A DNA stretch of 64,000 bases. Origin: PSRI01 sp041484195 (GTDB lineage Bacteria; Bacteroidota; Bacteroidia; Chitinophagales; Chitinophagaceae). The stretch covers positions 1 through 64,000 of the forward strand of contig JBGPHC010000011.1 in assembly GCA_041484195.1 (NCBI GenBank), in the 5' to 3' direction. Both the position numbers and the translations under genes were made by a program. The notes under the pieces are model-generated. The model saw only the letters and a list, made by a program, of their open reading frames with translations, was not told where the DNA came from and did no database searches. Each line of letters begins with the position of its first letter. The stretch's first letter is position 1. This document shows positions 46,401 to 55,158 of the stretch, piece by piece.

Positions 46401-47773
46401 AAGCTCAATGGAATGCATCCACCTTTGGGAATATTGGTTACCGAAACCGAGCCCGGGAAGATTTTCACAAAGTTGGTCTTGGTGATGCTTCCTTCGCAGC
46501 CTCCGGCCGTTCTTACGGTGAGCGTAACATCGTACTGCCCGTTGGCCGTATACACATGCGTTGGATTTTGCTGGGTAGAACTGGTTCCATCGCCAAAATT
46601 CCATACCCAGCTAACGGCTCCGGCAGTATTATTTTGGAAACTGGTCGAGTGCGGTGCCTTGCAACCGCCAGTATTGGTTCCCGTAAAATCGGGCGAGACT
46701 ATATCCGAAATGGTTATCGTTTTATTGACCGAATCCGTGCAATTGGAATAATGATTCACCAACTTTACCGGGTAAGTGCCCAGATTTGTATAAGTCTTTA
46801 CCGGATTGTAGGCCGCCGACTGGGAATTGTCGCCGAAATCCCAGGTATTGGAAGGAGGCAGCGGGTTTGAGGAATTAATAAAATTTATGAGCTGTCCCGG
46901 GCAGGCGGAATCCGGGACTATAAATGTGGTATTGAGATCACTCAACGTGATGGTTTTTTGCACGCTGTCTGCGCAACCGAGGTTACTGAGTGCCACTAAC
47001 TTGACCGTATAACTACCCGGAGCAGCATAGGAAGTGGTGGGATTGATGGCATTGGAAACCGTGCCATTGCCAAGATCCCAAATATAGTCCAATGTACCGG
47101 GGCCGCTGGTCTGATTATTCATTGTTACATTGAATGGCGGCCTGCAATTGGAGGGTAGCGCATTTGAAAAATCAGGCACAATTCCCGATACCACACGTAT
47201 ATAACGCGAGATTGAAGCGGCAGAGGAACATCCGCTCGTACTGGTAACCTTTAACGATACACTATAAAAGCCGCTGGCTGTGTAAGTATGTTGGGGATTC
47301 TGAGTGTTGGATTTGCCGCCATCCCCAAAATCCCATTCCCATTTATTGATAGTCCCTGCTGAAGATGTGGAACGATCCGTAAAATGAACCGTCACCGGAA
47401 CGCAACCGGTGGTTATATCTGCCACAAATGAAGCAGAAGGGGAAGGAAATACAGTGACATAATCAGTCTTGGTGACCGCATTGGTTCCGTCAAGGTTCCT
47501 GACAACTAACGTTACAGCATAAGTGCCCGGGATCTGGTAAACGGCCACCGGATTCTGGATATTGGATAATTGTCCGTTCCCGAAATCCCAGTCCCAGAAT
47601 TTAGGGTTTCCGGTTGACTGATCCTGGAAATGCACCACCAATGGAGCGCAACCTGAGAGAGGAGTCCCGGTAAATTCGGCTACCGGCACCTGTGCGGTTG
47701 CGGATAACGTGAGCAAAATGGCGACGATGATATAAATTGTCTTCCTTTTCAAAATGGCGCTGTTTATAGGCAA
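43427..47773 (-). CDS. Giant PKD-repeat surface protein with T9SS type B sorting domain
   Basis: 1448 residues with a signal peptide (IIVAILLTLSATAQ). About 15 PKD-like repeats of roughly 75-95 residues follow, recognisable by W-x-FG-D/N-G cores such as WDWDFGNG, WEWDFGDGG, WVWNFGDG and WDFGDGRNS, each ending in a PGxYxVxLxV strand. The tail has an Ig-like part (WKPSKGLSCDSCPTP) and the gliding-motility C-terminal domain: FVPNTFSPNGDGMNDIF, RIFNRWGQLIFEKKNF, GWDGRVLG and QDVYVYMIDF. It is exported by T9SS and anchored on or released from the surface, probably as an adhesin. The porP/sprF gene follows. Confidence 0.95.
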   Translation of the reverse strand: MPINSAILKRKTIYIIVAILLTLSATAQVPVAEFTGTPLSGCAPLVVHFQDQSTGNPKFWDWDFGNGQLSNIQNPVAVYQIPGTYAVTLVVRNLDGTNAVTKTDYVTVFPSPSASFVADITTGCVPVTVHFTDRSTSSAGTINKWEWDFGDGGKSNTQNPQHTYTASGFYSVSLKVTSTSGCSSAASISRYIRVVSGIVPDFSNALPSNCRPPFNVTMNNQTSGPGTLDYIWDLGNGTVSNAINPTTSYAAPGSYTVKLVALSNLGCADSVQKTITLSDLNTTFIVPDSACPGQLINFINSSNPLPPSNTWDFGDNSQSAAYNPVKTYTNLGTYPVKLVNHYSNCTDSVNKTITISDIVSPDFTGTNTGGCKAPHSTSFQNNTAGAVSWVWNFGDGTSSTQQNPTHVYTANGQYDVTLTVRTAGGCEGSITKTNFVKIFPGSVSVTNIPKGGCIPLSFTPIMSTNSPDPVVSYAWDFGDGGTSTLASPTHVYSGSGIYNLGLTVTTSGGCTLSVNYPGGVRSGIAPTMIDFSAASTNPCTAAMTQFTSTSDGTANGWLWDFGDGGVSTQQNPIHSFADTGTFTIKLTAMNNGCGTTVVKTNYITVLPPVARFSIGVGNCASPFTVNFMNNSILAPGLATYLWEFGNPLLGSSTASNTSFTFPGPGKYPVKLTVTNGGCTNSITDTISVVLPMANFTVSKPVLCKFEHFTLSAVADTSVIKGFEWTIGGGSPFNGGQILDTSLITPGSYDITLKITDKYGCSNSITKPAAIMISGPKASFTVSSPGGCVNTTINLNDGSTSPVGLEKWTWNFGDGSVQDFTGPPYSHQYTKAGVYTVGLTVTDNAGCYDTASIPASIRITSPKAGFTVENQIYCPGVDLQFNDTSSGSNLSYFWDFGNGNTATIQNPVNQYTGTDNNYTVKLQVTDDVGCSDSVTRVNYVQIRKPKAAFTFQDTLSICNLLETKFFFNGQDYASYNWDFGDGGSTTALNPSHFYNSYGNFTATLYLTGNGGCVDSATRQVSLINPNTSTQINYGPLSACNKLNVDFNITTPPQTVFSLYFGDGAIDSTQQITLQHLYSVPGYYFPLILLKDQYDCQASVRNGSRIQVLGAVPLYNIDRRKFCDSGLVYITNYTIANDPVVSHVWDLGDNTSSTDKDPIHLYTQPGLYPVTLTVTTQAGCTSSFPDTVRVLRTPNPIINGNDTICLNVSTPFNAGLAQPDTSITWKWDFGDGRNSTDSANILTYSQAGTYTVKLQATNSLGCTNSTSMPLLVAPNPTVTTKDVTITVGGSIQLPVTYTNAIADYSWKPSKGLSCDSCPTPVASPQFTTQYHIDVVDSNTCTASGNLTVTVLCTDKNYFVPNTFSPNGDGMNDIFYPRGNGVTRVQAMRIFNRWGQLIFEKKNFDANDPSAGWDGRVLGRPAPQDVYVYMIDFVCENAQIVPFKGNVALIR

Positions 47774-48106
47774 GACCAGTGTTCAACATAGAGAAAATCA
47801 ATTCCTGAATCTTCTCCAAATCTATTGTTTTTTGCCAAACTCCTGCTGCAGATCTCACGCGCAGGTTTTCATGCCGGTATGCCTAAAAAAATAATCATAT
47901 AGGTCTGTTCCTGATGACTGAAAGGGCGAAATAACGACTTCTTCGCCCTTGGTTCTGTTGGAGCGAAGAGTATTTTCAAGAGTTTATACGGCCGGTAAAA
48001 TTGTTGAATCTGGTATTACCAACTTTAATTACGCATATTCGGGCTTAAGAGTTGGGAATGGTTGAATCAATCAATGACGGGGGTTAGTATCCTTCCAGAT
48101 TCGTTC
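47774..48106. other. 333-bp intergenic region with a 9-bp hairpin
   Basis: No gene is seen. A perfect 9-bp inverted repeat AAGGGCGAA (47922-47930) / TTCGCCCTT (47942-47950) with an 11-base loop lies between the lipocalin-like gene and the PKD gene. Without a T tract it may be an inefficient terminator for the former or a leader element of the latter. Confidence 0.45.
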
Positions 48107-48535
48107 TCAGGGTTTTTTGACGAGTTTGAGATAGGCTACACGGTTGGTATTGGTAGGCTTTGCTTCCACCATGGTTGTAGTGCTATTGGTGATTTTCCAG
48201 GTGTCATTGAGCTTAGTAAGTGTGTCGTTGACTACGGGGAAATTGGATGTGATGGTTTGCGCTGATGCATTTGCCACCCAGGAACCCTGGGTCTGTGAAG
48301 CCCCTTCGATAGCAAATACTTTGCCGTCTGACACAAACTGGAATTCATAAGGACCGAAAAGGGTTGATTCGTCAACTCCGTCTTCCGTGAACGTTTGCAC
48401 CAGCCAGCGTCCATTGGTCATCAATTCTAAAACATAATTCGTTGCAATTACTTCTTTGGCTTTTTTGCAATGAGCCATTCCGATGCAGAACAACAAAAGG
48501 AAAAGAAAAATAAGTTGTGAGTAAATTTTTTTCAT
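48107..48535 (-). CDS. Lipocalin-like exported protein
   Basis: 142 residues with a hydrophobic signal (LIFLFLLLFCIGMAH) followed by Cys-Lys-Lys. The -1 residue is His, which is not a classical lipobox, so lipidation is doubtful. The rest has the pattern of the small Bacteroidota lipocalin-like/DUF proteins: NGRWLVQTFTEDG, YEFQFVSDGKVFA, TQGSWVANASAQTIT, VVNDTLTKLNDTWKI. Such barrels may bind hydrophobic ligands; the role is unknown. It is transcribed after the M32 peptidase gene, ten bases behind its stop, so probably in one operon. Confidence 0.75.
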   Translation of the reverse strand: MKKIYSQLIFLFLLLFCIGMAHCKKAKEVIATNYVLELMTNGRWLVQTFTEDGVDESTLFGPYEFQFVSDGKVFAIEGASQTQGSWVANASAQTITSNFPVVNDTLTKLNDTWKITNSTTTMVEAKPTNTNRVAYLKLVKKP

Positions 48536-48545
48536 GGATCCATAT

Positions 48546-50045
48546 TTAATTCATTCCGTACACCTGGTCAAATTTGCCTGCGAGGTAATTCAAAAAGTAC
48601 TTCAGATTTAACGGTTCCCGGGTGCTTTTATTGCACAATTCAGCGCTCGTAAAAAGCCTGCCATAGCGGTACACATTGGTTTTCAGCCAATGACTCACCA
48701 CCTCAAAATCCCCCATCCGGACGTCGTCTTGCAGGCCGGCATGTTCTTTTTCAATGGCTGCAAAAAACTGGGCCGCATAAAAACTTCCCAGACTATAGGT
48801 TGGAAAATAACCAAAACTACCGTGACTCCAGTGAATATCCTGCAGGCATCCCCGTTTGTCATCCGGCACCTGCAGGCCCAGGTATTCCTTGTACGCCTGA
48901 TTCCAATAAGCGGGTATATCTTTTACTTCCAGACTTCCTTCAATCAATTTCTTCTCTAATTCATATCTTATCATCACATGAAAATGATAAGTGAGTTCGT
49001 CTGCTTCGGTACGGATCAGGGAAGGCTGCACTTTATTAATTGCAGAGAATAAAGTTCCAGCTTGTATGGACTCCAATTGCGGGAAATATTTTTTTAGAAC
49101 AGGGAGTATGAACTCCAGGAATGAGTAACTCCTGCCTATCGAATTTTCCCATAACCTGCTTTGGGATTCGTGAATTCCCAGGGAACATGCTTCCCCGGAT
49201 GGAAGCCCGTATTCTTCAAAAGGCAAACCCTGTTCATACAATGCGTGCCCGCCTTCATGTATGCAGCTCCAGGTCATGCTGCTGAAATCATTTTCGCTGA
49301 TCCTGGTAGTCACCCGAACGTCCCTGGCATTGAAACTGGTGGTAAATGGATGTTCGGAAATGTCCTGGCGCCCTGCTTCAAAATTGAATCCGATCGCTCC
49401 CAGTATTTCCAGGCCGAATTTCCATTGGGCATCCTTGTCAAAATTCTGGTGAAGGAATTGATCATCCACCTGATTCATCCCTTTTATTTTGTCGAGTAAA
49501 GCCCTCAGGGGTTTTCTGATATCTTCAAAGAGGCCATCAAGCCAAGATACCGTAGCGCCTTTTTCAAATTCATTTAGCAATGCGTCATAAGGATGTTGGG
49601 TGAATCCCAAAATATTGGCTTCCTTTCTCTTCAATTGAACCAATTCCTCCAGCGGTTTTTCGAAAACGGAAAAACTATTCTGCTTCCTGGCATCAATCCA
49701 GGCATGATAGGCGCTGCTGGTAGCTTCAGAAAGCTGGCGCACGAATGCCGAACTGTATTTCTTCTTCTTTTCAAAATCTTCGAGTGTCAGTTCCACATTC
49801 TTTTTCTGTGCGGGGTCCACGTCGATCCTGCCATTCAATTCCTGGAGCAGGCTTCCCAGTTCCTTGTCCACAAAAAGATCATGTGAGATTTCACTGAGCG
49901 TGGCCATCTGCTGTCCCCGCAATGTGGCGCCGGCGGGCGGCAGATAAGTTTCCTCATCCCATTGCAGCACTGCCAGCGCATAATTTACATCAGCTATCTT
50001 ACGCATCCTTATCAGGTATTGGCCATATAGTTCCTGATTGGACAT
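48546..50045 (-). CDS. M32-family carboxypeptidase (carboxypeptidase Taq)
   Basis: 499 residues. Zinc site HEGGHALYEQ (HEXXH) and the downstream Glu in GIHESQSRLWEN. The conserved DVRVTTR and YFPTYSLGSFYAAQ segments of M32 are present. There is no signal peptide, so it is cytoplasmic; it trims C-terminal residues from peptides, commonly with broad specificity except proline. Length matches the family. The lipocalin-like gene follows in the same direction. Confidence 0.95.
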   Translation of the reverse strand: MSNQELYGQYLIRMRKIADVNYALAVLQWDEETYLPPAGATLRGQQMATLSEISHDLFVDKELGSLLQELNGRIDVDPAQKKNVELTLEDFEKKKKYSSAFVRQLSEATSSAYHAWIDARKQNSFSVFEKPLEELVQLKRKEANILGFTQHPYDALLNEFEKGATVSWLDGLFEDIRKPLRALLDKIKGMNQVDDQFLHQNFDKDAQWKFGLEILGAIGFNFEAGRQDISEHPFTTSFNARDVRVTTRISENDFSSMTWSCIHEGGHALYEQGLPFEEYGLPSGEACSLGIHESQSRLWENSIGRSYSFLEFILPVLKKYFPQLESIQAGTLFSAINKVQPSLIRTEADELTYHFHVMIRYELEKKLIEGSLEVKDIPAYWNQAYKEYLGLQVPDDKRGCLQDIHWSHGSFGYFPTYSLGSFYAAQFFAAIEKEHAGLQDDVRMGDFEVVSHWLKTNVYRYGRLFTSAELCNKSTREPLNLKYFLNYLAGKFDQVYGMN

Positions 50046-50095
50046 ATTCTTTTTTTTCCAAGATTAAAATACCAAATTATCGGGTTTAATGGAAT

Positions 50096-50908
50096 TCAAT
50101 GCAGCACCAATGTCTCCCAACCATCATATTTCCCATTATTTTTCAAAGCCAGCTCCCAAAGATGCAGCGTCAGTTTATCCATGCTTATATAGTCCACTTT
50201 ATCAATCCTGGAAATATGAAGGCTATAAGTAAAGTCTTTTACACCAGCCTCTTCACCCGCTTCCAGGATATCGAATTTCTCATCCTGAGCAGAAAACACA
50301 AAATTCTTCCGTCCTTCCTTGGTTTTGAAATAAATCCAATGGCCCACTTTTCTCGCAGCACTGAGAGGATCTCCCGCGGCGCGCAATTTATCCAAGGATC
50401 GCCTGTTCATGATGCGTTCGAGTTCACGGGGACTGGGATAGAGCACCTGGAAATAATCAGTCCAATCTGCATCTCTCCTGGCCGATGCATACCATTGGTA
50501 TGAAGGATAGGACTGGAGAGCATCTTTCAAAATGTGATGATAGGTGGAAGTGTCATTGGTGTAAAAATAAAAATCTCTTTTCCCTGATTTGGTAAATCGC
50601 CCTACATAAACCGCACTCAGTCCTGATTCCATAACGGGAACCAAATCATCTTCAGCCTTTTCGAGCATTTTCATTCCGGTTGGGGTGGGCATGCCGTCGG
50701 CAAGTGTATCCCCGTATTTCAAATGCAGAATGATGAGGTTGAGCCTGTCACCCAGTGGTGCTGCTTTTGCTATTCCTAGGTCAACCATTATGGCAACCGG
50801 TTTCATGTCCGATTCCATCAGGTACACATCCCAGTCACTTTGATATTCCTGTGCGGATACTGAAAGGGAGCTCATGAAAACAGAGAAAAGAATTATTGCT
50901 CTTAACAT
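50096..50908 (-). CDS. Exported DUF695 - RraB-like two-domain protein
   Basis: 270 residues. A signal peptide (LFSVFMSSLSVSAQ) is followed by a DUF695 domain (about 22-150, DWDVYLMESDMKPVAIMVDL, LNLIILHLKYGD) and a C-terminal domain like RraB (about 160-268, RRSLDKLRAAGDPLSAARKV, HWIYFKTKEGRKNF, ending KYDGWETL). RraB in E. coli is a cytoplasmic inhibitor of RNase E; here the signal peptide would send the domain out of the cytoplasm, so that role is unlikely. The protein's function is not known. It is divergent from nif3. Confidence 0.8.
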   Translation of the reverse strand: MLRAIILFSVFMSSLSVSAQEYQSDWDVYLMESDMKPVAIMVDLGIAKAAPLGDRLNLIILHLKYGDTLADGMPTPTGMKMLEKAEDDLVPVMESGLSAVYVGRFTKSGKRDFYFYTNDTSTYHHILKDALQSYPSYQWYASARRDADWTDYFQVLYPSPRELERIMNRRSLDKLRAAGDPLSAARKVGHWIYFKTKEGRKNFVFSAQDEKFDILEAGEEAGVKDFTYSLHISRIDKVDYISMDKLTLHLWELALKNNGKYDGWETLVLH

Positions 50909-51041
50909 GTTGGCTTTTTGAAAACAGGCAGTTCACTATGCATGGAATTTGGGCAAGGGTATCCGAAACGATTCCATTTTCTATTCCAAATTCTGATCCG
51001 GGCCGAAAGTAATGCCTAATTTTATATCTTATTGGATAAGC

Positions 51042-52139
51042 ATGAAAATTAAAGACATCCTTAACGTTCTGGAAGAATTCGCTCCACCATCGTTGCAGGA
51101 GCCATATGACAATTCAGGGCTGATCACGGGTAACTATGAATGGGATTGTACCGGAATCTTATGCACGCTGGACTCTGTTGAGGAAGTGATCCAGGAAGCA
51201 ATTACAAGGAAATGCAATCTTATCGTTGCCCATCATCCCATTGTTTTCAGGGGTCTGAAAAGTATTACAGGAAACAACTATGTTGAGCGCAGCATTATTC
51301 TGGCTATCAGGAATGATATTGCAATTTATTCCATCCATACAAATCTGGACAATGTGTTGAAAGGAGTAAACGGAAAAATGGCAGGGCTTCTGGGTCTTGT
51401 GAACACGCAGTCACTGGTTCCAAAAGAAGGCATATTACAAAAGTTATTCTGTTTTGTGCCCGTTCGTGAAGCCGATGCGGTGCGCCAGGCAATTTTTGAT
51501 GCCGGTGGGGGTCAAATAGGCCGCTATAGTGAATGTAGTTTTAACGTGGAGGGTACGGGTACTTTTAAAGGCGCGGAGGATACGCACCCCTTTGTTGGTG
51601 ATCCCGGCAAGATTCACAAGGAAAAGGAAATAAAACTGGAAGTCATCTTCCCTGCCTGGCTTCAACAAAGGATTGTGAGAGCGATGCTGTCGGCACATCC
51701 CTACGAAGAAGTGGCCTATGATATCCTGACTCTTGCCAATACCCATTCAATGACGGGTTCCGGCCTTGTGGGTGACCTGGAAAATCCTCTTTCTGAGGCG
51801 GAGTTTTTGCAGAGATTGAAATCTGCCTTTCAACTGAAATTAGTCCGGCATACTCGGCTTACCGGAAGAAAAGTGCAGCGGGTTGCCCTCTGCGGTGGAG
51901 CTGGTAGCTTTCTGATTATCAATGCCTTAGCACGTGGAGCCGATTTTTACCTGAGTTCAGATATCAAATACCATGAATTTTTTGATGCCGATGGCAGGAT
52001 GGTATTGGCCGACATCGGGCATTTTGAAAGCGAGCAGTTCACCAAGGAGCTCCTGAATGAGATTTTGCGGGAAAAATTTCCTACCTTTGCCGTCCTTAAA
52101 TCAGAGGTACAGACCAATCCTGTACAGTATTTTTCCTGA
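51042..52139 (+). CDS. Nif3-like dinuclear metal-centre protein (GTP cyclohydrolase-type fold)
   Basis: 365 residues from the ATG at 51042; the longer frame from 51012 is less typical. Metal ligands: LIVAHHPIVFRG and the C-terminal ADIGHFESEQF, plus IHTNLDN. The central YqfO/CutA-like insertion (about 130-235, LFCFVPVREADAVRQAIF) makes it the long form found in Gram-positive and Bacteroidota species. The biochemical role is uncertain. It is followed after 39 bp by the zinc-ribbon gene, a conserved pair in this phylum. Confidence 0.93.
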   Translation: MKIKDILNVLEEFAPPSLQEPYDNSGLITGNYEWDCTGILCTLDSVEEVIQEAITRKCNLIVAHHPIVFRGLKSITGNNYVERSIILAIRNDIAIYSIHTNLDNVLKGVNGKMAGLLGLVNTQSLVPKEGILQKLFCFVPVREADAVRQAIFDAGGGQIGRYSECSFNVEGTGTFKGAEDTHPFVGDPGKIHKEKEIKLEVIFPAWLQQRIVRAMLSAHPYEEVAYDILTLANTHSMTGSGLVGDLENPLSEAEFLQRLKSAFQLKLVRHTRLTGRKVQRVALCGGAGSFLIINALARGADFYLSSDIKYHEFFDADGRMVLADIGHFESEQFTKELLNEILREKFPTFAVLKSEVQTNPVQYFS

Positions 52140-52178
52140 TAATTTGGGTCTTACACAATAATAAACTACAAGCTCCAT

Positions 52179-52934
52179 ATGGCGAATGTAAAAGAATACT
52201 CAGTCGAAGAAAAACTCACCGCCCTCGTCAAATTGCAGAAGATCGAATCCAAGCTGGACGAAATACAGATTCTCAAAGGCGAACTTCCCATGGAAGTAAG
52301 CGACCTCGAGGATGAGATCACTGGTTTACACGCCCGGCAGACAAGAGTGGAAGAAGAGATCAACGGCATCCAGGAATTCACTGAACAGAAGAAGAATCTT
52401 ATCAAGGAAGCCCAAGCGCTGATCAAGAAATATGAAAAGCAAAGCGCTAACGTAAAAAACAACCGTGAGTTTGAGGCCGTCAATAAAGAGATGGAATTGC
52501 AGGCCCTGGAAGTGAAACTGGCTGAAAAGCATATCAAGGATGCCAATGAGGAGATCACGGAAAAAGCGAGGCTCCTGGAAACCGCCAAGAAAGCGGTCGC
52601 GAATAAAGAAAATGTGTTAAAGCATAAGAAAGGCGAACTCGAAAAGATCATTGCCGATACTGAAAAAGAAGAAAAATCTTATAACAAATTGGCCGGGGAC
52701 GCCCGCGAAAAAGTGGATCCGCGCCTGTTGACTTCCTATGAGAGGATCCGGAGAAGTTACAGGAACGGACTTGCCATTGTGCCCGTGGTGAGAGATGCCT
52801 GTGGAGGCTGTTTCAATGCCATACCGCCTCAACGCCAGAGTGAAATTCGCCAGCGGAAGAAAATTATTGTATGCGAGAACTGCGGACGAATCCTGATTGA
52901 TGAAGACCTTTATCAGACAGTAGAATTCAAATAG
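52179..52934 (+). CDS. Coiled-coil zinc-ribbon protein (C4-type)
   Basis: 251 residues. A long antiparallel coiled coil occupies about residues 10-190 (IESKLDEIQILKGELPMEVS, AQALIKKYEKQSANVKNNRE). A C-terminal zinc ribbon has two Cys pairs (DACGGCFNAIPP and IVCENCGRILIDEDL). The family resembles CT398/Rv2229c proteins, implicated in flagellar or sigma-factor handling in other phyla but not defined here; nucleic acid or RNA-polymerase contact is possible. It is in an operon with the nif3-like gene and ends at a clear terminator. Confidence 0.9.
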   Translation: MANVKEYSVEEKLTALVKLQKIESKLDEIQILKGELPMEVSDLEDEITGLHARQTRVEEEINGIQEFTEQKKNLIKEAQALIKKYEKQSANVKNNREFEAVNKEMELQALEVKLAEKHIKDANEEITEKARLLETAKKAVANKENVLKHKKGELEKIIADTEKEEKSYNKLAGDAREKVDPRLLTSYERIRRSYRNGLAIVPVVRDACGGCFNAIPPQRQSEIRQRKKIIVCENCGRILIDEDLYQTVEFK

Positions 52935-52957
52935 GAATAAAACAATATTCGATCATA

Positions 52958-52988
52958 GAAGGGTGTCCATTCAGGCACCCTTTTCTTT
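52958..52988 (+). terminator. Rho-independent terminator after the nif3-zinc-ribbon operon
   Basis: Stem AAGGGTGTC / GGCACCCTT (one G-U pair, 6-base loop) followed by a TTTTCTTTT tract, 24 bp after the zinc-ribbon stop. Confidence 0.82.
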
Positions 52989-53210
52989 TCCCATAAATGC
53001 GGTTCCCGGATATATTCCGGCTTTTGAAATCTGAGTTTCTCTAAGCCGCGAATCTGTATTTTTTGTTTACTTTGAAAAGAATTCAGGGTCGATGCCCGGG
53101 TCAAACCATGATAACTTTGTTCCGGATCTATCGTGCAAAGAATTTCGTCGCAAGCCTAGATATAAAAGCCGTCGTCAGTCGAATGGAATCAATTAATTGA
53201 ACCAGGATCT

Positions 53211-54893
53211 ATGTTGAAGAGACTCCAAATACAGAACTATGCCATCATTGAATCACTGGAAGTGGAATTTTCGGATAAACTGAATATTATCACGGGTGAG
53301 ACGGGTGCGGGGAAAAGCATACTTACGGGCGCTTTAAGCCTTATCCTGGGTGAAAGAGCCGATAGCAGTATATTATTGGATAAAGCAAAGAAATGTGTGG
53401 TGGAAGCCAGCTTCCAAGCGAATGGCGGAAAATTGATCAGGAATTTCATGCTGAAGCACGAATTGGACGGCGATGATGAGATCTTGATCCGGAGGGAAAT
53501 CAGCGCTATTGGCAAATCCAGGGCATTCATCAATGATACCCCGGTAACCCTTTCCCAACTCAAAGAACTTGGCTCAGTGCTTGTGAATCTCCATCAACAA
53601 TTCGACAGCCTGGAATTGCATGATTATGATTTTCACCGGGAGGTGATCGACGCTTTGTCGGACAATACTGGAAGAATTCAGGAATACCGGCACCATTTTC
53701 ATCAATATATCAACGCGCAAAAGGAATTGCAGGAGCTGAAAGATCAGCAGGCCGAATCCAACAAAGAACTCGACTATATCAGGTTTCTGTATAATGAATT
53801 GGAAGAAGCCCATTGGAAAGAGGAAGAACTGGAAGGCCTGGACGCTGAATTGAAATTGCTAAACAATGCCGAAAATATCAAGTCTTCATTGGATAAAATA
53901 TATTTTGGCCTGGAAGGAGGTGAGCAACCGATGGTTCAACAATTGAAGGCATTGATCCATCAAATGAATTCCCTGAGTACTTATGTGCCTGCGATTCCTG
54001 TCCTGGTTCAGCGGCTGCAGTCCGCGCAGATAGAATTGCTCGACATTGCCGGGGAGATAGAGCTCATCAACGATCAGGTGAATTTTGATCCTGACAGGAT
54101 TCAGATGCTTAATGAGCGACTCAGCCTTGGATACAAGCTCCTGAAAAAACATGGCGTGCAAACTACCCATGAACTGCTGGAAGTTCAGGCCGGGCTGGAA
54201 GATAAACTCAATAAAGTGATTCATCTGGATGAAAGGATTGGGAAACTGCAGGAGGAAGTTGACAAACATATCCTGGCGGCCACGGAAAAAGCATCCATAC
54301 TGACTGAATTCCGAAAGCAACAATTGCAACCCTTCGAAGAAAATGTGAATGAGTTGCTTACCAAGGTAGGAATGCCCAACGCCAAGATTAAAGTTGATAT
54401 GAAGCCGGTGGCCCTGAGTGAGTATGGCAGTGATATGATAGAATTTCTTTTTGACGCGAACAAGAGCGGCAGATTTGAAGCTCTGTCCAAAGTGGCCAGT
54501 GGCGGGGAATTGAGCCGGCTGATGTTGAGCATCAAATCCCTGGTGGCACGCTCCATACATTTACCTACTCTGATTTTTGATGAAATTGATACGGGTATCA
54601 GCGGCGAGGCGGCCAGGCAGGTGGGAATGATAATGAAGGAGCTGGGGAGATCGCATCAGGTCATTAGCATTACCCATCAGCCCCAGATCGCGGCCCGTGC
54701 GGATGCGCACTATTTTGTGTATAAGATTGAGGCGGTCGGTAAGATCAGGACCCAGATAAGATTGTTGACTGATGGAGAAAGAGTTGAAGCGATCGCGAAA
54801 ATGCTCAGTGGAGAAAGGCCCAGTGAAGCCGCATTACAAAACGCCAGAGAAATGCTGAAGGGAACCAGCTTAAAAACCGCCAAGCGATCCTGA
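53211..54893 (+). CDS. recN: DNA repair protein RecN
   Basis: 560 residues, SMC-like ATPase for double-strand-break repair. It has Walker A GETGAGKSILTGALSLILG, a long coiled coil, signature ASGGELSRLML, Walker B TLIFDEIDTGISG, and the His switch in ISITHQPQIAARAD. The N-terminal MLKRLQIQNYAIIESLEVEF is the family start. Length is typical. It is followed 13 bp later by a small membrane protein and fabI. Confidence 0.97.
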   Translation: MLKRLQIQNYAIIESLEVEFSDKLNIITGETGAGKSILTGALSLILGERADSSILLDKAKKCVVEASFQANGGKLIRNFMLKHELDGDDEILIRREISAIGKSRAFINDTPVTLSQLKELGSVLVNLHQQFDSLELHDYDFHREVIDALSDNTGRIQEYRHHFHQYINAQKELQELKDQQAESNKELDYIRFLYNELEEAHWKEEELEGLDAELKLLNNAENIKSSLDKIYFGLEGGEQPMVQQLKALIHQMNSLSTYVPAIPVLVQRLQSAQIELLDIAGEIELINDQVNFDPDRIQMLNERLSLGYKLLKKHGVQTTHELLEVQAGLEDKLNKVIHLDERIGKLQEEVDKHILAATEKASILTEFRKQQLQPFEENVNELLTKVGMPNAKIKVDMKPVALSEYGSDMIEFLFDANKSGRFEALSKVASGGELSRLMLSIKSLVARSIHLPTLIFDEIDTGISGEAARQVGMIMKELGRSHQVISITHQPQIAARADAHYFVYKIEAVGKIRTQIRLLTDGERVEAIAKMLSGERPSEAALQNAREMLKGTSLKTAKRS

Positions 54894-54906
54894 CCCGAAT
54901 TATTTA

Positions 54907-55128
54907 ATGCCAAATCCAAATTGTTCATTGATACTGATTCTTCTATTACTCCTCACTGTTACAGCAGTTGCCTGGCTGGCGCATTTGTTTTGGAAGGCGA
55001 AGCTGAATCCGCGTAAATCTTTTGGCCATTTGGTCCTGTATATTTTGCTGCACTTATTAACGGTTTTTATTCTGACTTTTTTGTTCACATTTGTGCTGCT
55101 CAAATTCCATGGGCGGCTGTTTCAATAA
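54907..55128 (+). CDS. Small two-TM protein between recN and fabI
   Basis: 73 residues with two hydrophobic helices (LILILLLLLTVTAVAWLAHLF and YILLHLLTVFILTFLFTFVL) joined by a basic loop (WKAKLNPRKSFGH). No family recognised. The 13-bp spacing from recN and 30-bp spacing to fabI favour a real gene in an operon. An alternative is chance hydrophobicity. Confidence 0.6.
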   Translation: MPNPNCSLILILLLLLTVTAVAWLAHLFWKAKLNPRKSFGHLVLYILLHLLTVFILTFLFTFVLLKFHGRLFQ

Positions 55129-55133
55129 ACCAT

Positions 55134-55141
55134 TATTTTTG
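55134..55141 (+). promoter_or_regulatory. Putative -7 box (TATTTTTG) before fabI
   Basis: Exact TAnnTTTG match, 17 bp before the fabI ATG and just after the small gene's stop, so fabI may have its own promoter. Confidence 0.4.
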
Positions 55142-55158
55142 TCAAAAATCAGATCATT

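Noticed and set aside
43427..47773. PKD region as a DNA tandem repeat or CRISPR-like array
   Set aside because: The repeats are protein-level only; DNA spacing and sequence vary, and they lie in one long coding frame.
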